Part shown: positions 1 to 8,308 of the stretch, piece after piece
Numbering within the stretch: the first letter of the stretch is position 1
How the letters are laid out: each line of letters opens with the position of its first letter
NCBI GenBank assembly: GCA_902705835.1
Contig: CACSIN010000026.1
Location: 210,945 to 274,944 of the forward strand
Direction: 5' to 3'
DNA length: 64,000 bases
Origin: BD1-7 clade bacterium
GTDB taxonomy: Bacteria; Pseudomonadota; Gammaproteobacteria; Pseudomonadales; DT-91
Position numbers and translations under genes: made by a program
Notes under the pieces: generated by a model
Database searches by the model: none
Seen by the model: only the letters and a program-made list of their open reading frames with translations
What the model was told of the DNA's origin: nothing

Positions 1-1
1 C

Positions 2-301
2 GGCCCCTACGATCTGATAATTTGTGATCCACCGTCACGGCAGAAAGGCAGCTTCGAGGCCGACAAGGACTATACCCGTCTTATCGGCAAGCTTGAGCCG
101 ATGCTGGCCGAGGATGCACAAATTATGGCCTTGTTGAACGCGCCATATTTGGATGAAGATTTCCTCCCAGATATTTTTGCTCAGAAGATGCCATCGTATC
201 AGTATGTTGAGCGTCTAGCTCAACGGGAAGATTTTCCTGAAAGCGATAATCAGTGTTGCTTGAAAATGCAGTTATTTATGCCCAAAGCATCTTCTACGTA
301 A
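2..301 (+). CDS. Class I SAM-dependent methyltransferase, C-terminal part
   Basis: The gene enters from the left edge, so only the last 99 codons are visible and there is no start codon. The reading frame opens with a segment containing ICDPPS, the [DN]PP[SFY] substrate-amino motif of class I methyltransferases. It is followed by a KGSFEADKDYTRL segment typical of the RlmI/RlmK-like rRNA methyltransferase group, where this block sits late in the Rossmann fold. It ends in TAA shortly before a strong hairpin terminator. The substrate cannot be told from this fragment; the RlmI/K-like assignment is family inference. Confidence 0.72.
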   Translation, partial: GPYDLIICDPPSRQKGSFEADKDYTRLIGKLEPMLAEDAQIMALLNAPYLDEDFLPDIFAQKMPSYQYVERLAQREDFPESDNQCCLKMQLFMPKASST

Positions 302-381
302 TCTGAGTTTGATGCTTCGTGTGGTTAGCTTATAACGTTAAGTAGGCGCTGTTACGTAGTAACGGATAGACGGCAGGCATA

Positions 382-410
382 AAAAAAACCGGCATAAGCC
401 GGTTTTTTTA
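382..410. terminator. Bidirectional rho-independent terminator
   Basis: A-tract, then AACCGGC, loop ATAA, GCCGGTT and a T-tract. It lies between two convergent genes (the methyltransferase fragment on + and the flavoprotein on -) and has U-runs in both directions, so it can end both transcripts. Confidence 0.85.
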
Positions 411-430
411 TTGGGCAGAAAAGCCAATAC

Positions 431-1552
431 TTATTCAGGCATCAAGCTGTTCAGACGCTCAATAGTGTCAACGTATTCAGTCAACAGACGCTCAACAACG
501 CCACGTGAAGTTTCAACGTGGTTGATTTGACCAACAACTTGACCAACCGGGTTGAAGGCAACTTTCTGACATTCGCCTTTAGCTGCGTAAGTATGAGTAC
601 GACGGATCGCATCGGCAGTTACTAGACCTTGCAGAGGCATGCCTAATGGCTCAGGGTTGCCTTCGGTGTTCCATGCGTCGGTCCACTCGTTGCGAAGCAT
701 ACGACAAGGCTTGCCTGTCCATGAGCGTGAACGTACAGTGTCTTCTTCAGTCGCATCGAAGTAAGACTGTTTCTGAGCTGGCTCAGCTTCAGCTTCTTCT
801 ACAGCCAACCATAAAGAACCAGACCATACGCCAGCAGCGCCCATTGCCATAGCAGCAACCATTTGTTGACCAGAACCGATACCACCGGCAGCCAATACAG
901 GTGTGTTCACGGCATTGATGATCGCAGGCCAAAGAACAACGGAGCCCACTTCACCGGTGTGACCACCACCTTCAGTACCTTGAGCGATGATGAAATCAAG
1001 ACCAGCATTTTCGTGTTGCTTCGCTTGCTTAACTTTACCGCACAATGCGCCAACCAAACGGCCAGAATCTTGGATGCGTTTGATGATGTCAGCTGGCGGA
1101 GTACCCAGTGCGTTAGCGATTAAACGACAGTTAGGGCGTTTAATTGCTTCGTCAACCATCATTGAAGCCATCGCTTCGTTCCAGCCCAAAAGACCCATTT
1201 CGTCGTCTTTGTCAGGCCACTCTGGAACACCGTGGTCAGCCAGCAGTTTGGTTGCGAAATCGTGGTGTTCTTGCGGAACCATGCCAGCCAGCATTTCTTC
1301 CAGCTTCTCAGGATCCATCTCGCCCATGCCCTCATATTTTTGAGGGATAACGATATCAACGCCGTATGGCTTGTCGCCAATGTGAGCGTCGATCCAATCT
1401 AATTCTTCTTTCAAGCGCTCAAGGCTGAAGCCTACAGCACCTAAAACACCAATGCCGCCAGCTTGGCTGACAGCGTTTACTACGTCACGGCAGTGTGTGA
1501 ACGCGAAAATAGGGACTTCAAGGCCCAGTTTATCGGCTAATTCAGAACGCAT
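431..1552 (-). CDS. NAD(P)H-dependent flavin oxidoreductase, nitronate monooxygenase-like
   Basis: A 373-residue TIM-barrel flavoprotein of the nitronate monooxygenase / 2-nitropropane dioxygenase family. Visible marks are an N-terminal barrel strand (VPIFAFTHCRDV), AGGIGVLG at about residues 31-38, AQGTEGGGHTGEVG at about 190-203 (FMN-binding loop and the family histidine), and VLAAGGIGSG at about 220 (phosphate-binding strand). Such enzymes oxidise alkyl nitronates with FMN and O2, and related members are NADH:quinone reductases or FMN-dependent reductases, so the exact reaction is open. It is divergent from ugd across a 285-bp gap, with its own terminator downstream. Cytoplasmic; no signal peptide. 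Confidence 0.85.
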   Translation of the reverse strand: MRSELADKLGLEVPIFAFTHCRDVVNAVSQAGGIGVLGAVGFSLERLKEELDWIDAHIGDKPYGVDIVIPQKYEGMGEMDPEKLEEMLAGMVPQEHHDFATKLLADHGVPEWPDKDDEMGLLGWNEAMASMMVDEAIKRPNCRLIANALGTPPADIIKRIQDSGRLVGALCGKVKQAKQHENAGLDFIIAQGTEGGGHTGEVGSVVLWPAIINAVNTPVLAAGGIGSGQQMVAAMAMGAAGVWSGSLWLAVEEAEAEPAQKQSYFDATEEDTVRSRSWTGKPCRMLRNEWTDAWNTEGNPEPLGMPLQGLVTADAIRRTHTYAAKGECQKVAFNPVGQVVGQINHVETSRGVVERLLTEYVDTIERLNSLMPE

Positions 1553-1837
1553 TATTGTTACCTCGGATAAACATGAAAATTGGTATATGCATTTTTACGA
1601 ACGCAAGTATGCGGGTTGATGGTAAAAAAACAATGACATCTTGCCATCAATATGACTGACAAAAACGATCATGGTTTGGTGTTTTATCCCATGTTTTGAA
1701 TGAATTGAACCGCGATTGTAGGGATAGTTCGCAGCGATAGTTGCTTATAAAAAAAATGCGTTGAGAAACCGAAATGTCATAAGAAATCGTGTAATATGGC
1801 CGCCTAATTTACGTTTGACTCAGGAATTTGGTTAGCA

Positions 1838-3178
1838 ATGAAGGTAACTGTATTTGGTTCGGGATATGTTGGTCTAGTCACCGGAGCGTGTTTGGCTGAC
1901 GTTGGCAACAGCGTATGTTGTGTGGATATCGACGAAAACAAGATTCAGCGCTTGTTGCAGGGCGATATCCCTATTTATGAGCCAGGTTTGGATCGCGTTG
2001 TATTAGATGCTGTCGCCAGTGGCGATTTGACGTTTACAACGGATGCTAAAAAAGGTGTCGAGCACGCAGACGTTATTTTTATCGCGGTGGGTACACCACC
2101 GCAAGAAGATGGTTCTGCTGATTTACAGTATGTATTGGCGGTTGCGGATACCGTTGGCCAGTACATGAATGACTATAAAGTCGTTGTTGGTAAATCAACT
2201 GTGCCTGTTGGCACTTGCGATAAAGTAGAAGCAACTGTTGCTGCGGCACTCAAAAAACGCGGCGTCAATACACCATTTGCCGTTGTGTCGAACCCTGAAT
2301 TCCTCAAAGAAGGTAATGCGATTGAGGATTTCATGAAGCCGGATCGTATCGTTGTCGGTACTGACGATGAAAAGGCCATGAAACGCATGAGTGAACTCTA
2401 TGCGCCATTTAATCGTAGCCATAACCGCGTAATGTTTATGGATCGTCGTTCGTCGGAGCTGACCAAGTACGCTGCGAACGCGATGCTCGCGACTAAGATC
2501 AGCTTTATTAATGAGTTATCTCGTATTGCTGAATTGGTAGGTGCCGACATCGAGCACGTGCGTAATGGCATTGGCTCGGATCCACGTATTGGCTACCAGT
2601 TTATTTATCCGGGTTGTGGTTACGGGGGATCTTGTTTCCCGAAAGACGTAACAGCACTCAAGCAAACCGCAGAAGAATACGGTTATCACGCAGATTTGTT
2701 GAATGCGGTTGAGAATGTCAATGCGCGTCAGAAGCTGACTCTGGTCGAAAAAATCAAGTCATTCTACGGTGACGATTTAACGGGCAAAACATTTGCGATC
2801 TGGGGTTTGTCGTTTAAACCTCAAACAGACGATATGCGCGAAGCATCCAGCCGCGTGATTATGGAAGAGCTTTGGGCAGCAGGTGCTAGCACTCGAGCCT
2901 ACGATCCTGCCGGCATGGAAGAAACTCAGCATATATACCCAAATCAGCCAAAATTGAGCCTGTGCGGTACGAAAGAGGCTGCTCTGAAAGGTGTGGATGC
3001 TTTGGTTATTTGTACCGAGTGGAAGTCATTCCGTTCACCGGATTTTGATGTCATCAAAGAGTCTGTTGCTGATAACGTGATTTTTGACGGTCGAAACCTG
3101 TATGACCCTGAAGCAATGGCTGATAAGGGCATCAAGTACTATGCCATCGGCCGCGGCTTGTCACTCGCCAAAGCTTGA
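1838..3178 (+). CDS. ugd: UDP-glucose 6-dehydrogenase
   Basis: Oxidises UDP-glucose to UDP-glucuronate with two NAD+, supplying uronic acids for capsule, exopolysaccharide or lipid A modification. The 446-residue length is normal. The N-terminal Rossmann motif GSGYVG lies at residues 7-12. The acidic end of beta-2 (CVDID) implies NAD preference. The catalytic cysteine sits in [10 protein letters not shown] near residue 266, and the C-terminal UDP-binding domain contains [15 protein letters not shown]. No glycosyltransferase cluster is adjacent. A small membrane-peptide gene follows 67 bp downstream and may be co-transcribed. Confidence 0.95.
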   Translation: MKVTVFGSGYVGLVTGACLADVGNSVCCVDIDENKIQRLLQGDIPIYEPGLDRVVLDAVASGDLTFTTDAKKGVEHADVIFIAVGTPPQEDGSADLQYVLAVADTVGQYMNDYKVVVGKSTVPVGTCDKVEATVAAALKKRGVNTPFAVVSNPEFLKEGNAIEDFMKPDRIVVGTDDEKAMKRMSELYAPFNRSHNRVMFMDRRSSELTKYAANAMLATKISFINELSRIAELVGADIEHVRNGIGSDPRIGYQFIYPGCGYGGSCFPKDVTALKQTAEEYGYHADLLNAVENVNARQKLTLVEKIKSFYGDDLTGKTFAIWGLSFKPQTDDMREASSRVIMEELWAAGASTRAYDPAGMEETQHIYPNQPKLSLCGTKEAALKGVDALVICTEWKSFRSPDFDVIKESVADNVIFDGRNLYDPEAMADKGIKYYAIGRGLSLAKA

Positions 3179-3245
3179 TGACAACCTCTGGCCGCATCTC
3201 TATAATGCCGGCCAGATTTTAATAACCATAGATTGGAGGCACACC

Positions 3246-3359
3246 ATGGCTGATAACGAAACAATTGAAAATGGCGACGGCGCAGCAGATGGTCTTGCTG
3301 CTGTAGTGATATTGGCAATGGCTGTTGTAACCGCTGCGTTCTGGTTGCTCGGACAATAA
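3246..3359 (+). CDS. Small single-span membrane peptide (37 aa)
   Basis: The start ATG has an excellent ribosome binding site (GGAGG, 6 nt spacing), which argues that this short frame is translated. A longer in-frame reading exists upstream but overlaps the end of ugd and has no comparable site. The product has an acidic N-terminal half (NETIENGDGAADG) and a C-terminal hydrophobic helix of about 20 residues (LAAVVILAMAVVTAAFWLLG). It is followed at once by a strong terminator, so it may be the last gene of the ugd transcript. I do not recognise the family. Confidence 0.6.
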   Translation: MADNETIENGDGAADGLAAVVILAMAVVTAAFWLLGQ

Positions 3360-3410
3360 TTTATTCAGTACAGGCTGCTGCTATTCAGAGTGGGTAGTCT
3401 GGTAAAATAA

Positions 3411-3437
3411 AAAGCAGCCAATAGGCTGCTTTTTTAT
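3411..3437. terminator. Rho-independent terminator after ugd and the small peptide
   Basis: Stem AAAGCAGCC / GGCTGCTTT with loop AATA, followed by a T-run. It is flanked by A-rich sequence on the left, so it also works for the convergent lipoprotein gene on the - strand. Confidence 0.85.
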
Positions 3438-3516
3438 GCGTGAAATTAATCGGCCTTTCATTCAGAATGGCCGTCGTCAATTATTCAGAGGCTCCCTGGC
3501 TTCTAGCTCAGTATTG

Positions 3517-4350
3517 CTATAGATCCAAGTCTACATTGATATTGGCGGTGTTAGCGCCGTCAAAAATTCTTGCGGTTGCACTTGTGGCTGAGGTGTCGAT
3601 CGAAAGAATTCGAGTTTCGTTTTTTTCAGCGCTACCACTGGTGGTATAAAGGCTTCCTTCAATCATGCGGCTAAAGCGATAGTAGTCTTCACCGGCTTCA
3701 ATACTGGCATTAAAGTTGATATTTTCATCCGTTGTTTCAAATTCAATTTCGTGAGCCGTTTCGTCGATTGTTTTTCCTTCTGAGGTTGTTGTTTGCGTGG
3801 ACCATTTTTCGCTAAAGCAGCGCAGCGGCAGCGTATCGGATATTGTATTTCCGTCAAGGGTGCCTGAAATAGAAGCCGTGGCGAATTGATCGCTGGTTTC
3901 TATTGCGACTTTTACCATTCGAAGGTTTGTTTCAACGCTCCCACTGTCGTCTTGATTGCTAACAACCCCACGAATTTCGCTTTGATCAATAATGCTGAAA
4001 TCTAGATCTAAACCGTCGTCTCCGTGTTGTTCATGCAGTAGTTTATTGCCGCTGATTGTGTATTGAATGTCGGTATCGCAACCCTTCATTGTCAATGTGT
4101 TATCGGCTTTGTCGATAATGAGATATTCCTTTATCAACTGTTTGCCCTTGAGGGTGGTATTGTCCATTTTTACGGACGCTTTGGTTTCGGCCAGTGATAA
4201 CCACACGCCGCTGAGCTCGTCACTAATGACTTTACGATTATCAAGATCGATATTCTGATATTGGCCATTATTGCGATTGTCGTTTGAGTCGCAGGCGGAT
4301 AATAAGCATACGGCAGAGAAGGTGAGCAGACAGTGTTTGATGTTTTTCAT
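3517..4350 (-). CDS. Putative lipoprotein of unknown function
   Basis: 277 residues from the chosen ATG, which has a GAGG ribosome binding site; a GTG four codons earlier is less likely because it falls on that site. It begins with a basic stretch, a hydrophobic core and the lipobox LLSAC, so the lipidated cysteine would be residue 20. The rest is Asp/Ser/Thr-rich and mostly predicted beta, with no motif I recognise. It probably sits in the outer membrane facing the periplasm. The upstream gap holds a copy of the 17-bp motif (4474-4490), in the reverse orientation relative to this gene, so it may belong to the same regulon as the locus to its right. Confidence 0.72.
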   Translation of the reverse strand: MKNIKHCLLTFSAVCLLSACDSNDNRNNGQYQNIDLDNRKVISDELSGVWLSLAETKASVKMDNTTLKGKQLIKEYLIIDKADNTLTMKGCDTDIQYTISGNKLLHEQHGDDGLDLDFSIIDQSEIRGVVSNQDDSGSVETNLRMVKVAIETSDQFATASISGTLDGNTISDTLPLRCFSEKWSTQTTTSEGKTIDETAHEIEFETTDENINFNASIEAGEDYYRFSRMIEGSLYTTSGSAEKNETRILSIDTSATSATARIFDGANTANINVDLDL

Positions 4351-4725
4351 GAAAGGCCTCACAGCGCGAAAGAAATGAATTCGCGGACAATGTAGCCATT
4401 CTTATCATTATGCCAAAGCAGCTTTGTAATCTGTGGCGTTTGCTGCGAATTTGTTCAAAGTTTGGTTCGTCCACCCCAAAATGTACCCTGTACAAAAATT
4501 ACGTATTTAATGCATAGTGTTTGTCGCTCTAACTTATGATGAGTGGTCGACTTTTACGGGTATTCATCCGCGTTACCGAGCGTGTACCTGTACGTGAAGG
4601 TAATGCCACTTAACATTGAGTGAATGTGAGCCGGAACGCCGGGTTTAACAGTGTTGTGTCTAATACTGAATGGGCTGGCGAGCCAAGGTGGTCAGCGTCG
4701 ATCGCGCACTTTCTGTTAGGGTTCG
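4351..4725. other. Intergenic region with one regulatory-motif copy
   Basis: 375 bp between the lipoprotein gene (-) and the 3' end of the LuxR-type regulator (-). No open frame with a credible ribosome binding site was seen. It contains the motif copy at 4474-4490 and presumably the lipoprotein promoter. Confidence 0.6.
4474..4490 (+). promoter_or_regulatory. 17-bp motif copy, divergent (CCCCAAAATGTACCCTG)
   Basis: Matches the consensus CCCTAAWWYGTACYATG except at positions 4, 14 and 15, and at position 9, where T fits Y. It lies 124 bp upstream of the - strand lipoprotein start, in reverse orientation to that gene. Confidence 0.45.
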
Positions 4726-5610
4726 TTAGCGAACTAATAGGCGAAGAATCAATTCCGATTGATTACGAACCCCAAACTGCTCGAAGCAACTAGATAACAC
4801 ATTTCGAACCGTATTGTTTGAAATAGAAAGTGACTCCGCCGCCGATTTGGTTGTGTGGCCCCGCATGATGCATACGCATATTTCTGCTTTACGTTGGCTT
4901 AGCTCATGAGTACGTTTTAAATCCTCGATGGAAGGTAACGGCTTGGGGCCCAGCACCATAAAACGGTTAGCCTGGCTGGTTCGGCCTATCCAAAATCGTT
5001 CGTGGGTACTCCCATCACATAGTTTAACGGGCTTGATACTGCGGGATCGAGGGGAATCCAACGTTTCTAGCACATCCGTAAGTAGTATGCTATCGCCCGA
5101 CTTAACGGTAATCAGAGCACTATTTTTGGGTGTCAGATAAAGTGAACAAGATGACGTCAGTTCATTACTGTACAGCAAGTTCGATGATCGATCGATCACC
5201 CATAGCGGACGTGCGACGCCGGAGTAACGCGCATGCCAAAGGCTCTCTTCATCGTTAACGGCAAGATCCGGAAGTGTCAGTTGAAAGTAGATGGCCAAAT
5301 GAGGGTATAGATTGTTTAGAAATCGTCTTGCCCGACTATTGAATAGCGAATCAGAAGCACTGCGTGAAAAGTTGAGTAATAGCCGTCCGGATTCTAACGA
5401 GTAGAATGACGCCGATATTGTGTTTTCTGAGGTACGTATAAAAAACCCTTCAGAGGGTGTTAAAAGGTCTGCGTGATCCAGCGCGACGAGTTGGTATTGA
5501 TCGGCTTCGATGTCATCGCTTATCGCTGCCAGAATGTCATTGATAGGGCGGGTCGATGCGGTAGCCGTTATTATAGACGCGACGTAGTGCGCCAAGCGTG
5601 AAGTATTCAT
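4726..5610 (-). CDS. LuxR-type HTH transcriptional regulator (longer partner of pair 1)
   Basis: 294 residues. The C-terminal 60 or so residues form a LuxR/GerE-type HTH (LSQRKAEICVCIMRGHTTKSAAESLSISNNTVRNVL, then a dimerisation helix and QSELILRLLVR). The N-terminal 230 residues have no receiver phospho-site or autoinducer-binding signature that I can see; the middle (LWVIDRSSNLLYSNE) reads like a PAS fold. The closest relative in this window is the regulator at 27706-28809, which shares the NQSELIL ending and the PAS-like segment (VWVVDRNLGVHFMNA). It lies 98 bp downstream of the short partner gene on the same strand. The upstream gap holds an AAATGTACC element like part of the 17-bp motif. 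Its ligand and targets are unknown. Confidence 0.78.
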   Translation of the reverse strand: MNTSRLAHYVASIITATASTRPINDILAAISDDIEADQYQLVALDHADLLTPSEGFFIRTSENTISASFYSLESGRLLLNFSRSASDSLFNSRARRFLNNLYPHLAIYFQLTLPDLAVNDEESLWHARYSGVARPLWVIDRSSNLLYSNELTSSCSLYLTPKNSALITVKSGDSILLTDVLETLDSPRSRSIKPVKLCDGSTHERFWIGRTSQANRFMVLGPKPLPSIEDLKRTHELSQRKAEICVCIMRGHTTKSAAESLSISNNTVRNVLSSCFEQFGVRNQSELILRLLVR

Positions 5611-5708
5611 CTCGCTGGTTACTCTGTGTTGGGGTGAACTATAGATTTTGAACGGATGGATGTAGAGTGGCTTTGGGGTACATTTAGATACGATTTGATC
5701 GAGATTAT

Positions 5709-6284
5709 CTATTCAGGAATATACCGCCACAGTGCTATCGTTAACTGAGATTGAGAGTGAATATTTAGCTGCTTATAGAGCTTCTTTATGTACGAGTAGA
5801 CGGTATGCAGCGTGTACCCAGTATCGCTGGCAATTGTTTTTGCGCTGTTGCCAGTGCAGAATGCTGCGGCAATTTTCGCCTCGGATAACTGAATGTTTAG
5901 CATTTCCGCCAATAATTGATGATCGTTCAGTAATTGAACCTCTGAGCAGTGAAGTCTCAAATCCCAGGCCACGCCTAGTTGAAAAATTGCCCGGATAGGT
6001 GCGCCAAAATCTTGCCAAAGATCATCAGCCGAGAGGCATGTTTCAGGATGCGAAAATTTCAGTAGTAGGGCCGCCCCGTCGTTATTGAGTCTCCATACAC
6101 GAGTAGTATCGTCGCTTGGTGTTATCGACGCAGATGGATTAATTCGCACCCGTTTCGCTGATTGCGCGCCCGTGTAAGTGCAGATGGTTGACAATAACGC
6201 TGACCAATTAACCGTGCTATTGGGTACCAACGACAACGACTGGTTTATGTCGGTGAGCATCTTGCTGGCGTCATCAATGTGCAT
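5709..6284 (-). CDS. LuxR-type HTH transcriptional regulator (short partner of pair 1)
   Basis: I chose the ATG giving 191 residues. It has GGAG at 6 nt spacing, and from this Met the first 40 residues align without gaps to the start of the paralogue at 26795. ATGs up to 54 nt upstream are open but unsupported. The C-terminus is an HTH (AKTIASDTGYTLHTVYSYIKKLYKQL) nearly matching the paralogue's DDVASATGYTKSTVYSYIKAGYKRF. Relative to that 301-residue protein it lacks about 110 central residues (the PAS-like part), so it is either a natural short form or an internally deleted one. Its targets are unknown. Confidence 0.75.
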   Translation of the reverse strand: MHIDDASKMLTDINQSLSLVPNSTVNWSALLSTICTYTGAQSAKRVRINPSASITPSDDTTRVWRLNNDGAALLLKFSHPETCLSADDLWQDFGAPIRAIFQLGVAWDLRLHCSEVQLLNDHQLLAEMLNIQLSEAKIAAAFCTGNSAKTIASDTGYTLHTVYSYIKKLYKQLNIHSQSQLTIALWRYIPE

Positions 6285-6413
6285 GTACGGCTCCGTGCAA
6301 AGTTTTTTGGTGACCATCTCGCGATCCATAATAGGCATGCATAGAATCGGTATCGATCAAAACTGCCGGTCGAATAGGGCTCACTGTGTTGCAAAAATCG
6401 TTGCAATCGACGC

Positions 6414-7052
6414 TCAATTTTTGTAAAGGCAGGAGCCCAACAATTCACCCGCACAATGAGCGATGTTTGCCATCAGGGCGTCGTCTGCGTCTGTTTGTTC
6501 ACCGGTATGAATCACGTCTCTGATTAGGTATGGAAACACGCTTAGCGACATCATGATGATACGAAGTACATCAAGGTCGACGTCATCACGCATGCCTTGG
6601 TGGCGTTGACTACTCGCTATCATTTTGCCGAGAAGTTCGCGTTTATGATCGAGAATATTTGCGAGAAGGAGGTACCCTGGGCCATCTTTGAAGGCCAGTA
6701 TTCGGGTGAAAAATGCGGGGAAATGTGGATTTTTTTGGTGGGCTTCATGGTAAGACATCATCAGTAATTCAAAATTTATCCCGCCATTCTCGGTAAAAGA
6801 TGATTTAAGCGCGGATTCGATGTTGCTAAATTGTTGGCGAACCATTTCGTTGTAGAGCGTTTGTTTGTCGCCGAAGTAGTAGTTTATTGACGACAACGAT
6901 GTGTTAGCGGTCTCTGCTAGTTGGCGTGTTGTCACTTTGTTGTAGTCGTGATGCATAAATAAGTCGAACGCCGCTGAAATAAGCCGTTCTTGAACATTGC
7001 TGGATGTGTGGTTAGGTTGCGTTGCTGACAAAATATACCTCGAAGATGACAT
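6414..7052 (-). CDS. TetR/AcrR family transcriptional regulator
   Basis: 212 residues. The N-terminal TetR HTH spans about residues 20-66 (RLISAAFDLFMHHDYNKVTTRQLAETANTSLSSINYYFGDKQTLYNEM), with the family signature of an aromatic pair and GDK. The C-terminal ligand-binding helices are divergent, as is usual. A perfect 16-bp palindrome (7060-7075) begins 8 bp upstream of the start, the expected place for autorepression. The divergently oriented Rieske/RND genes past the gene-poor stretch are the natural candidates for control, since TetR regulators next to RND exporters and oxygenases often sense their substrates; this is inference. Confidence 0.85.
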   Translation of the reverse strand: MSSSRYILSATQPNHTSSNVQERLISAAFDLFMHHDYNKVTTRQLAETANTSLSSINYYFGDKQTLYNEMVRQQFSNIESALKSSFTENGGINFELLMMSYHEAHQKNPHFPAFFTRILAFKDGPGYLLLANILDHKRELLGKMIASSQRHQGMRDDVDLDVLRIIMMSLSVFPYLIRDVIHTGEQTDADDALMANIAHCAGELLGSCLYKN

Positions 7053-7059
7053 CGGTAGA

Positions 7060-7075
7060 GCCAGTGATCACTGGC
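7060..7075. promoter_or_regulatory. Perfect 16-bp palindrome, candidate TetR operator
   Basis: GCCAGTGATCACTGGC, lying 8 bp upstream of the TetR gene start. Its position, size and perfect symmetry fit a TetR-dimer site. A related half (GGTCACTAG) occurs at 8275-8283 upstream of the first Rieske gene. Confidence 0.55.
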
Positions 7076-7128
7076 GTTTACGATGATTTTTTCGAATGCT
7101 AACGTAAGTGAGGTGGTGAAAAATAGTA

Positions 7129-7145
7129 CCCTAAAATGCACTATG
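7129..7145 (+). promoter_or_regulatory. 17-bp motif copy (CCCTAAAATGCACTATG)
   Basis: One mismatch to the AT-type consensus (GCAC for GTAC). It lies 77 bp upstream of the TetR gene but points away from it, towards the gene-poor stretch and the Rieske gene 1.16 kb away. Confidence 0.5.
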
Positions 7146-8308
7146 TGAAATTCATTTGAGAGGTCTAGAATCTGTCGATAACGTAAAGGAATTCTATAAA
7201 TTGAACCTGAAATGGCGCTTATATCGGTTTAAGTATTATTTTTGGAGAATACCCTTGCGTGATAACTAACACTGTCAGTGCCTTATCTAAAATGATAAGT
7301 ATGAATAAGCACATACTGTTATCTAATACGCATGTTTTTTATCCGTTGTTCGTCGAAATCACTCCGATGCCCATCTTGTTGAGCCGCGACTCATTGGATT
7401 AATGACATACTTAGCACCGAGCATCTGCAGCAGAATACGCACCTCAATTACACTCGCTTTACTTTGGCCTTTGGTTAGATTGTTTTCTTGTAGCTAACGA
7501 GAAAGCAGCCCAGATCTCTATTTTTGCTAACTTATACATCGACGTCATTGCCATCTGATTCTCTAATCGTTCACAGATACATCCCGTAAATCGCTACTCG
7601 GTTGGCTGTATGGCGTTGTGAAATAGCGGCACCGGCTTTTGCGCTAGATTGGCCCACTTGGCAATATTTCTTTGCATCCTTGTTCCCGAGGCCAGCCTGA
7701 ATGGGGTGTATTTTCTTAACCTGACAATTTGTTCAGAGCGATGCATTAATCGTCTCGCCAAATTGGTGCAATGTCGAGATCAGGTTATCTGAAGTAACTC
7801 GCTAGCGTCATTTGAGGCACCACATAGCCCTCCAAATATTACTCGCCAATACGTATGGCTGATACTTTTCGTTAGTTTTTGGCCCATTTTATTGCAAACG
7901 ATTATGGCGATTATATTTATCTACTTACTAATGGAGAGGCTCGTAATATATTACTTAAAGAGCCTGGTGGATGGGGATATTCAAAAATATCGCATCCTAT
8001 TGGTCTATAAAAGGATGTTAGTTTCTAAGAGTAACCGTACATGTTATCTGCTTTGTGCTTGGGTTCGTGGATCAACAGAATTGTCTATCTTGCTTTATCA
8101 ATAAAGAATGTTAATGGAATACAAACAAAAATAAGAAAATTGACGTACGGAGCGCATCATAAAGGTGCACTGTGAAATATGAAAATTAGATTACACGAAC
8201 TAACGATAAAAATATGTTGACTATATTTTTCGAATAAGCAGAATTCCCGCCGTTAATGACCCGATATCGAAATTGGTCACTAGTTATTTTTACCGGAGGA
8301 GGCTCTGC
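7146..8308. other. Gene-poor, AT-rich stretch with coding remnants
   Basis: About 1.16 kb with no open frame backed by a ribosome binding site. Two short, stop-bounded stretches look like decayed coding. On the - strand around 7590-7710 a 38-codon piece reads GLGNKDAKKYCQVGQSSAKA and onward. On the + strand around 7887-8009 a piece contains NDYGDYIYLLTNGEA and KEPGGWGYSKISHPIGL. I recognise neither. The right 400 bp are distinctly AT-rich compared with the flanking genes. It probably marks an old insertion or deletion junction. Confidence 0.5.
8257..8279. promoter_or_regulatory. Interrupted inverted repeat upstream of the first Rieske gene
   Basis: Arms TGACC and GGTCA separated by 13 bp, ending 29 bp before the start codon. 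The right arm reads on into GGTCACTAG, similar to half of the TetR palindrome at 7060-7075. A possible operator only. Confidence 0.3.

Noticed and set aside
3084..3359. Longer 91-codon reading of the small membrane peptide
   Set aside because: It would overlap the last 95 bp of ugd; the inner ATG has the GGAGG site and gives a sensible peptide.
7892..8104. 70-codon open frame in the gene-poor stretch
   Set aside because: No ribosome binding site, odd composition, and a neighbouring frame over the same bases looks more protein-like (NDYGDYIYLLTNGEA); treated as decayed DNA.
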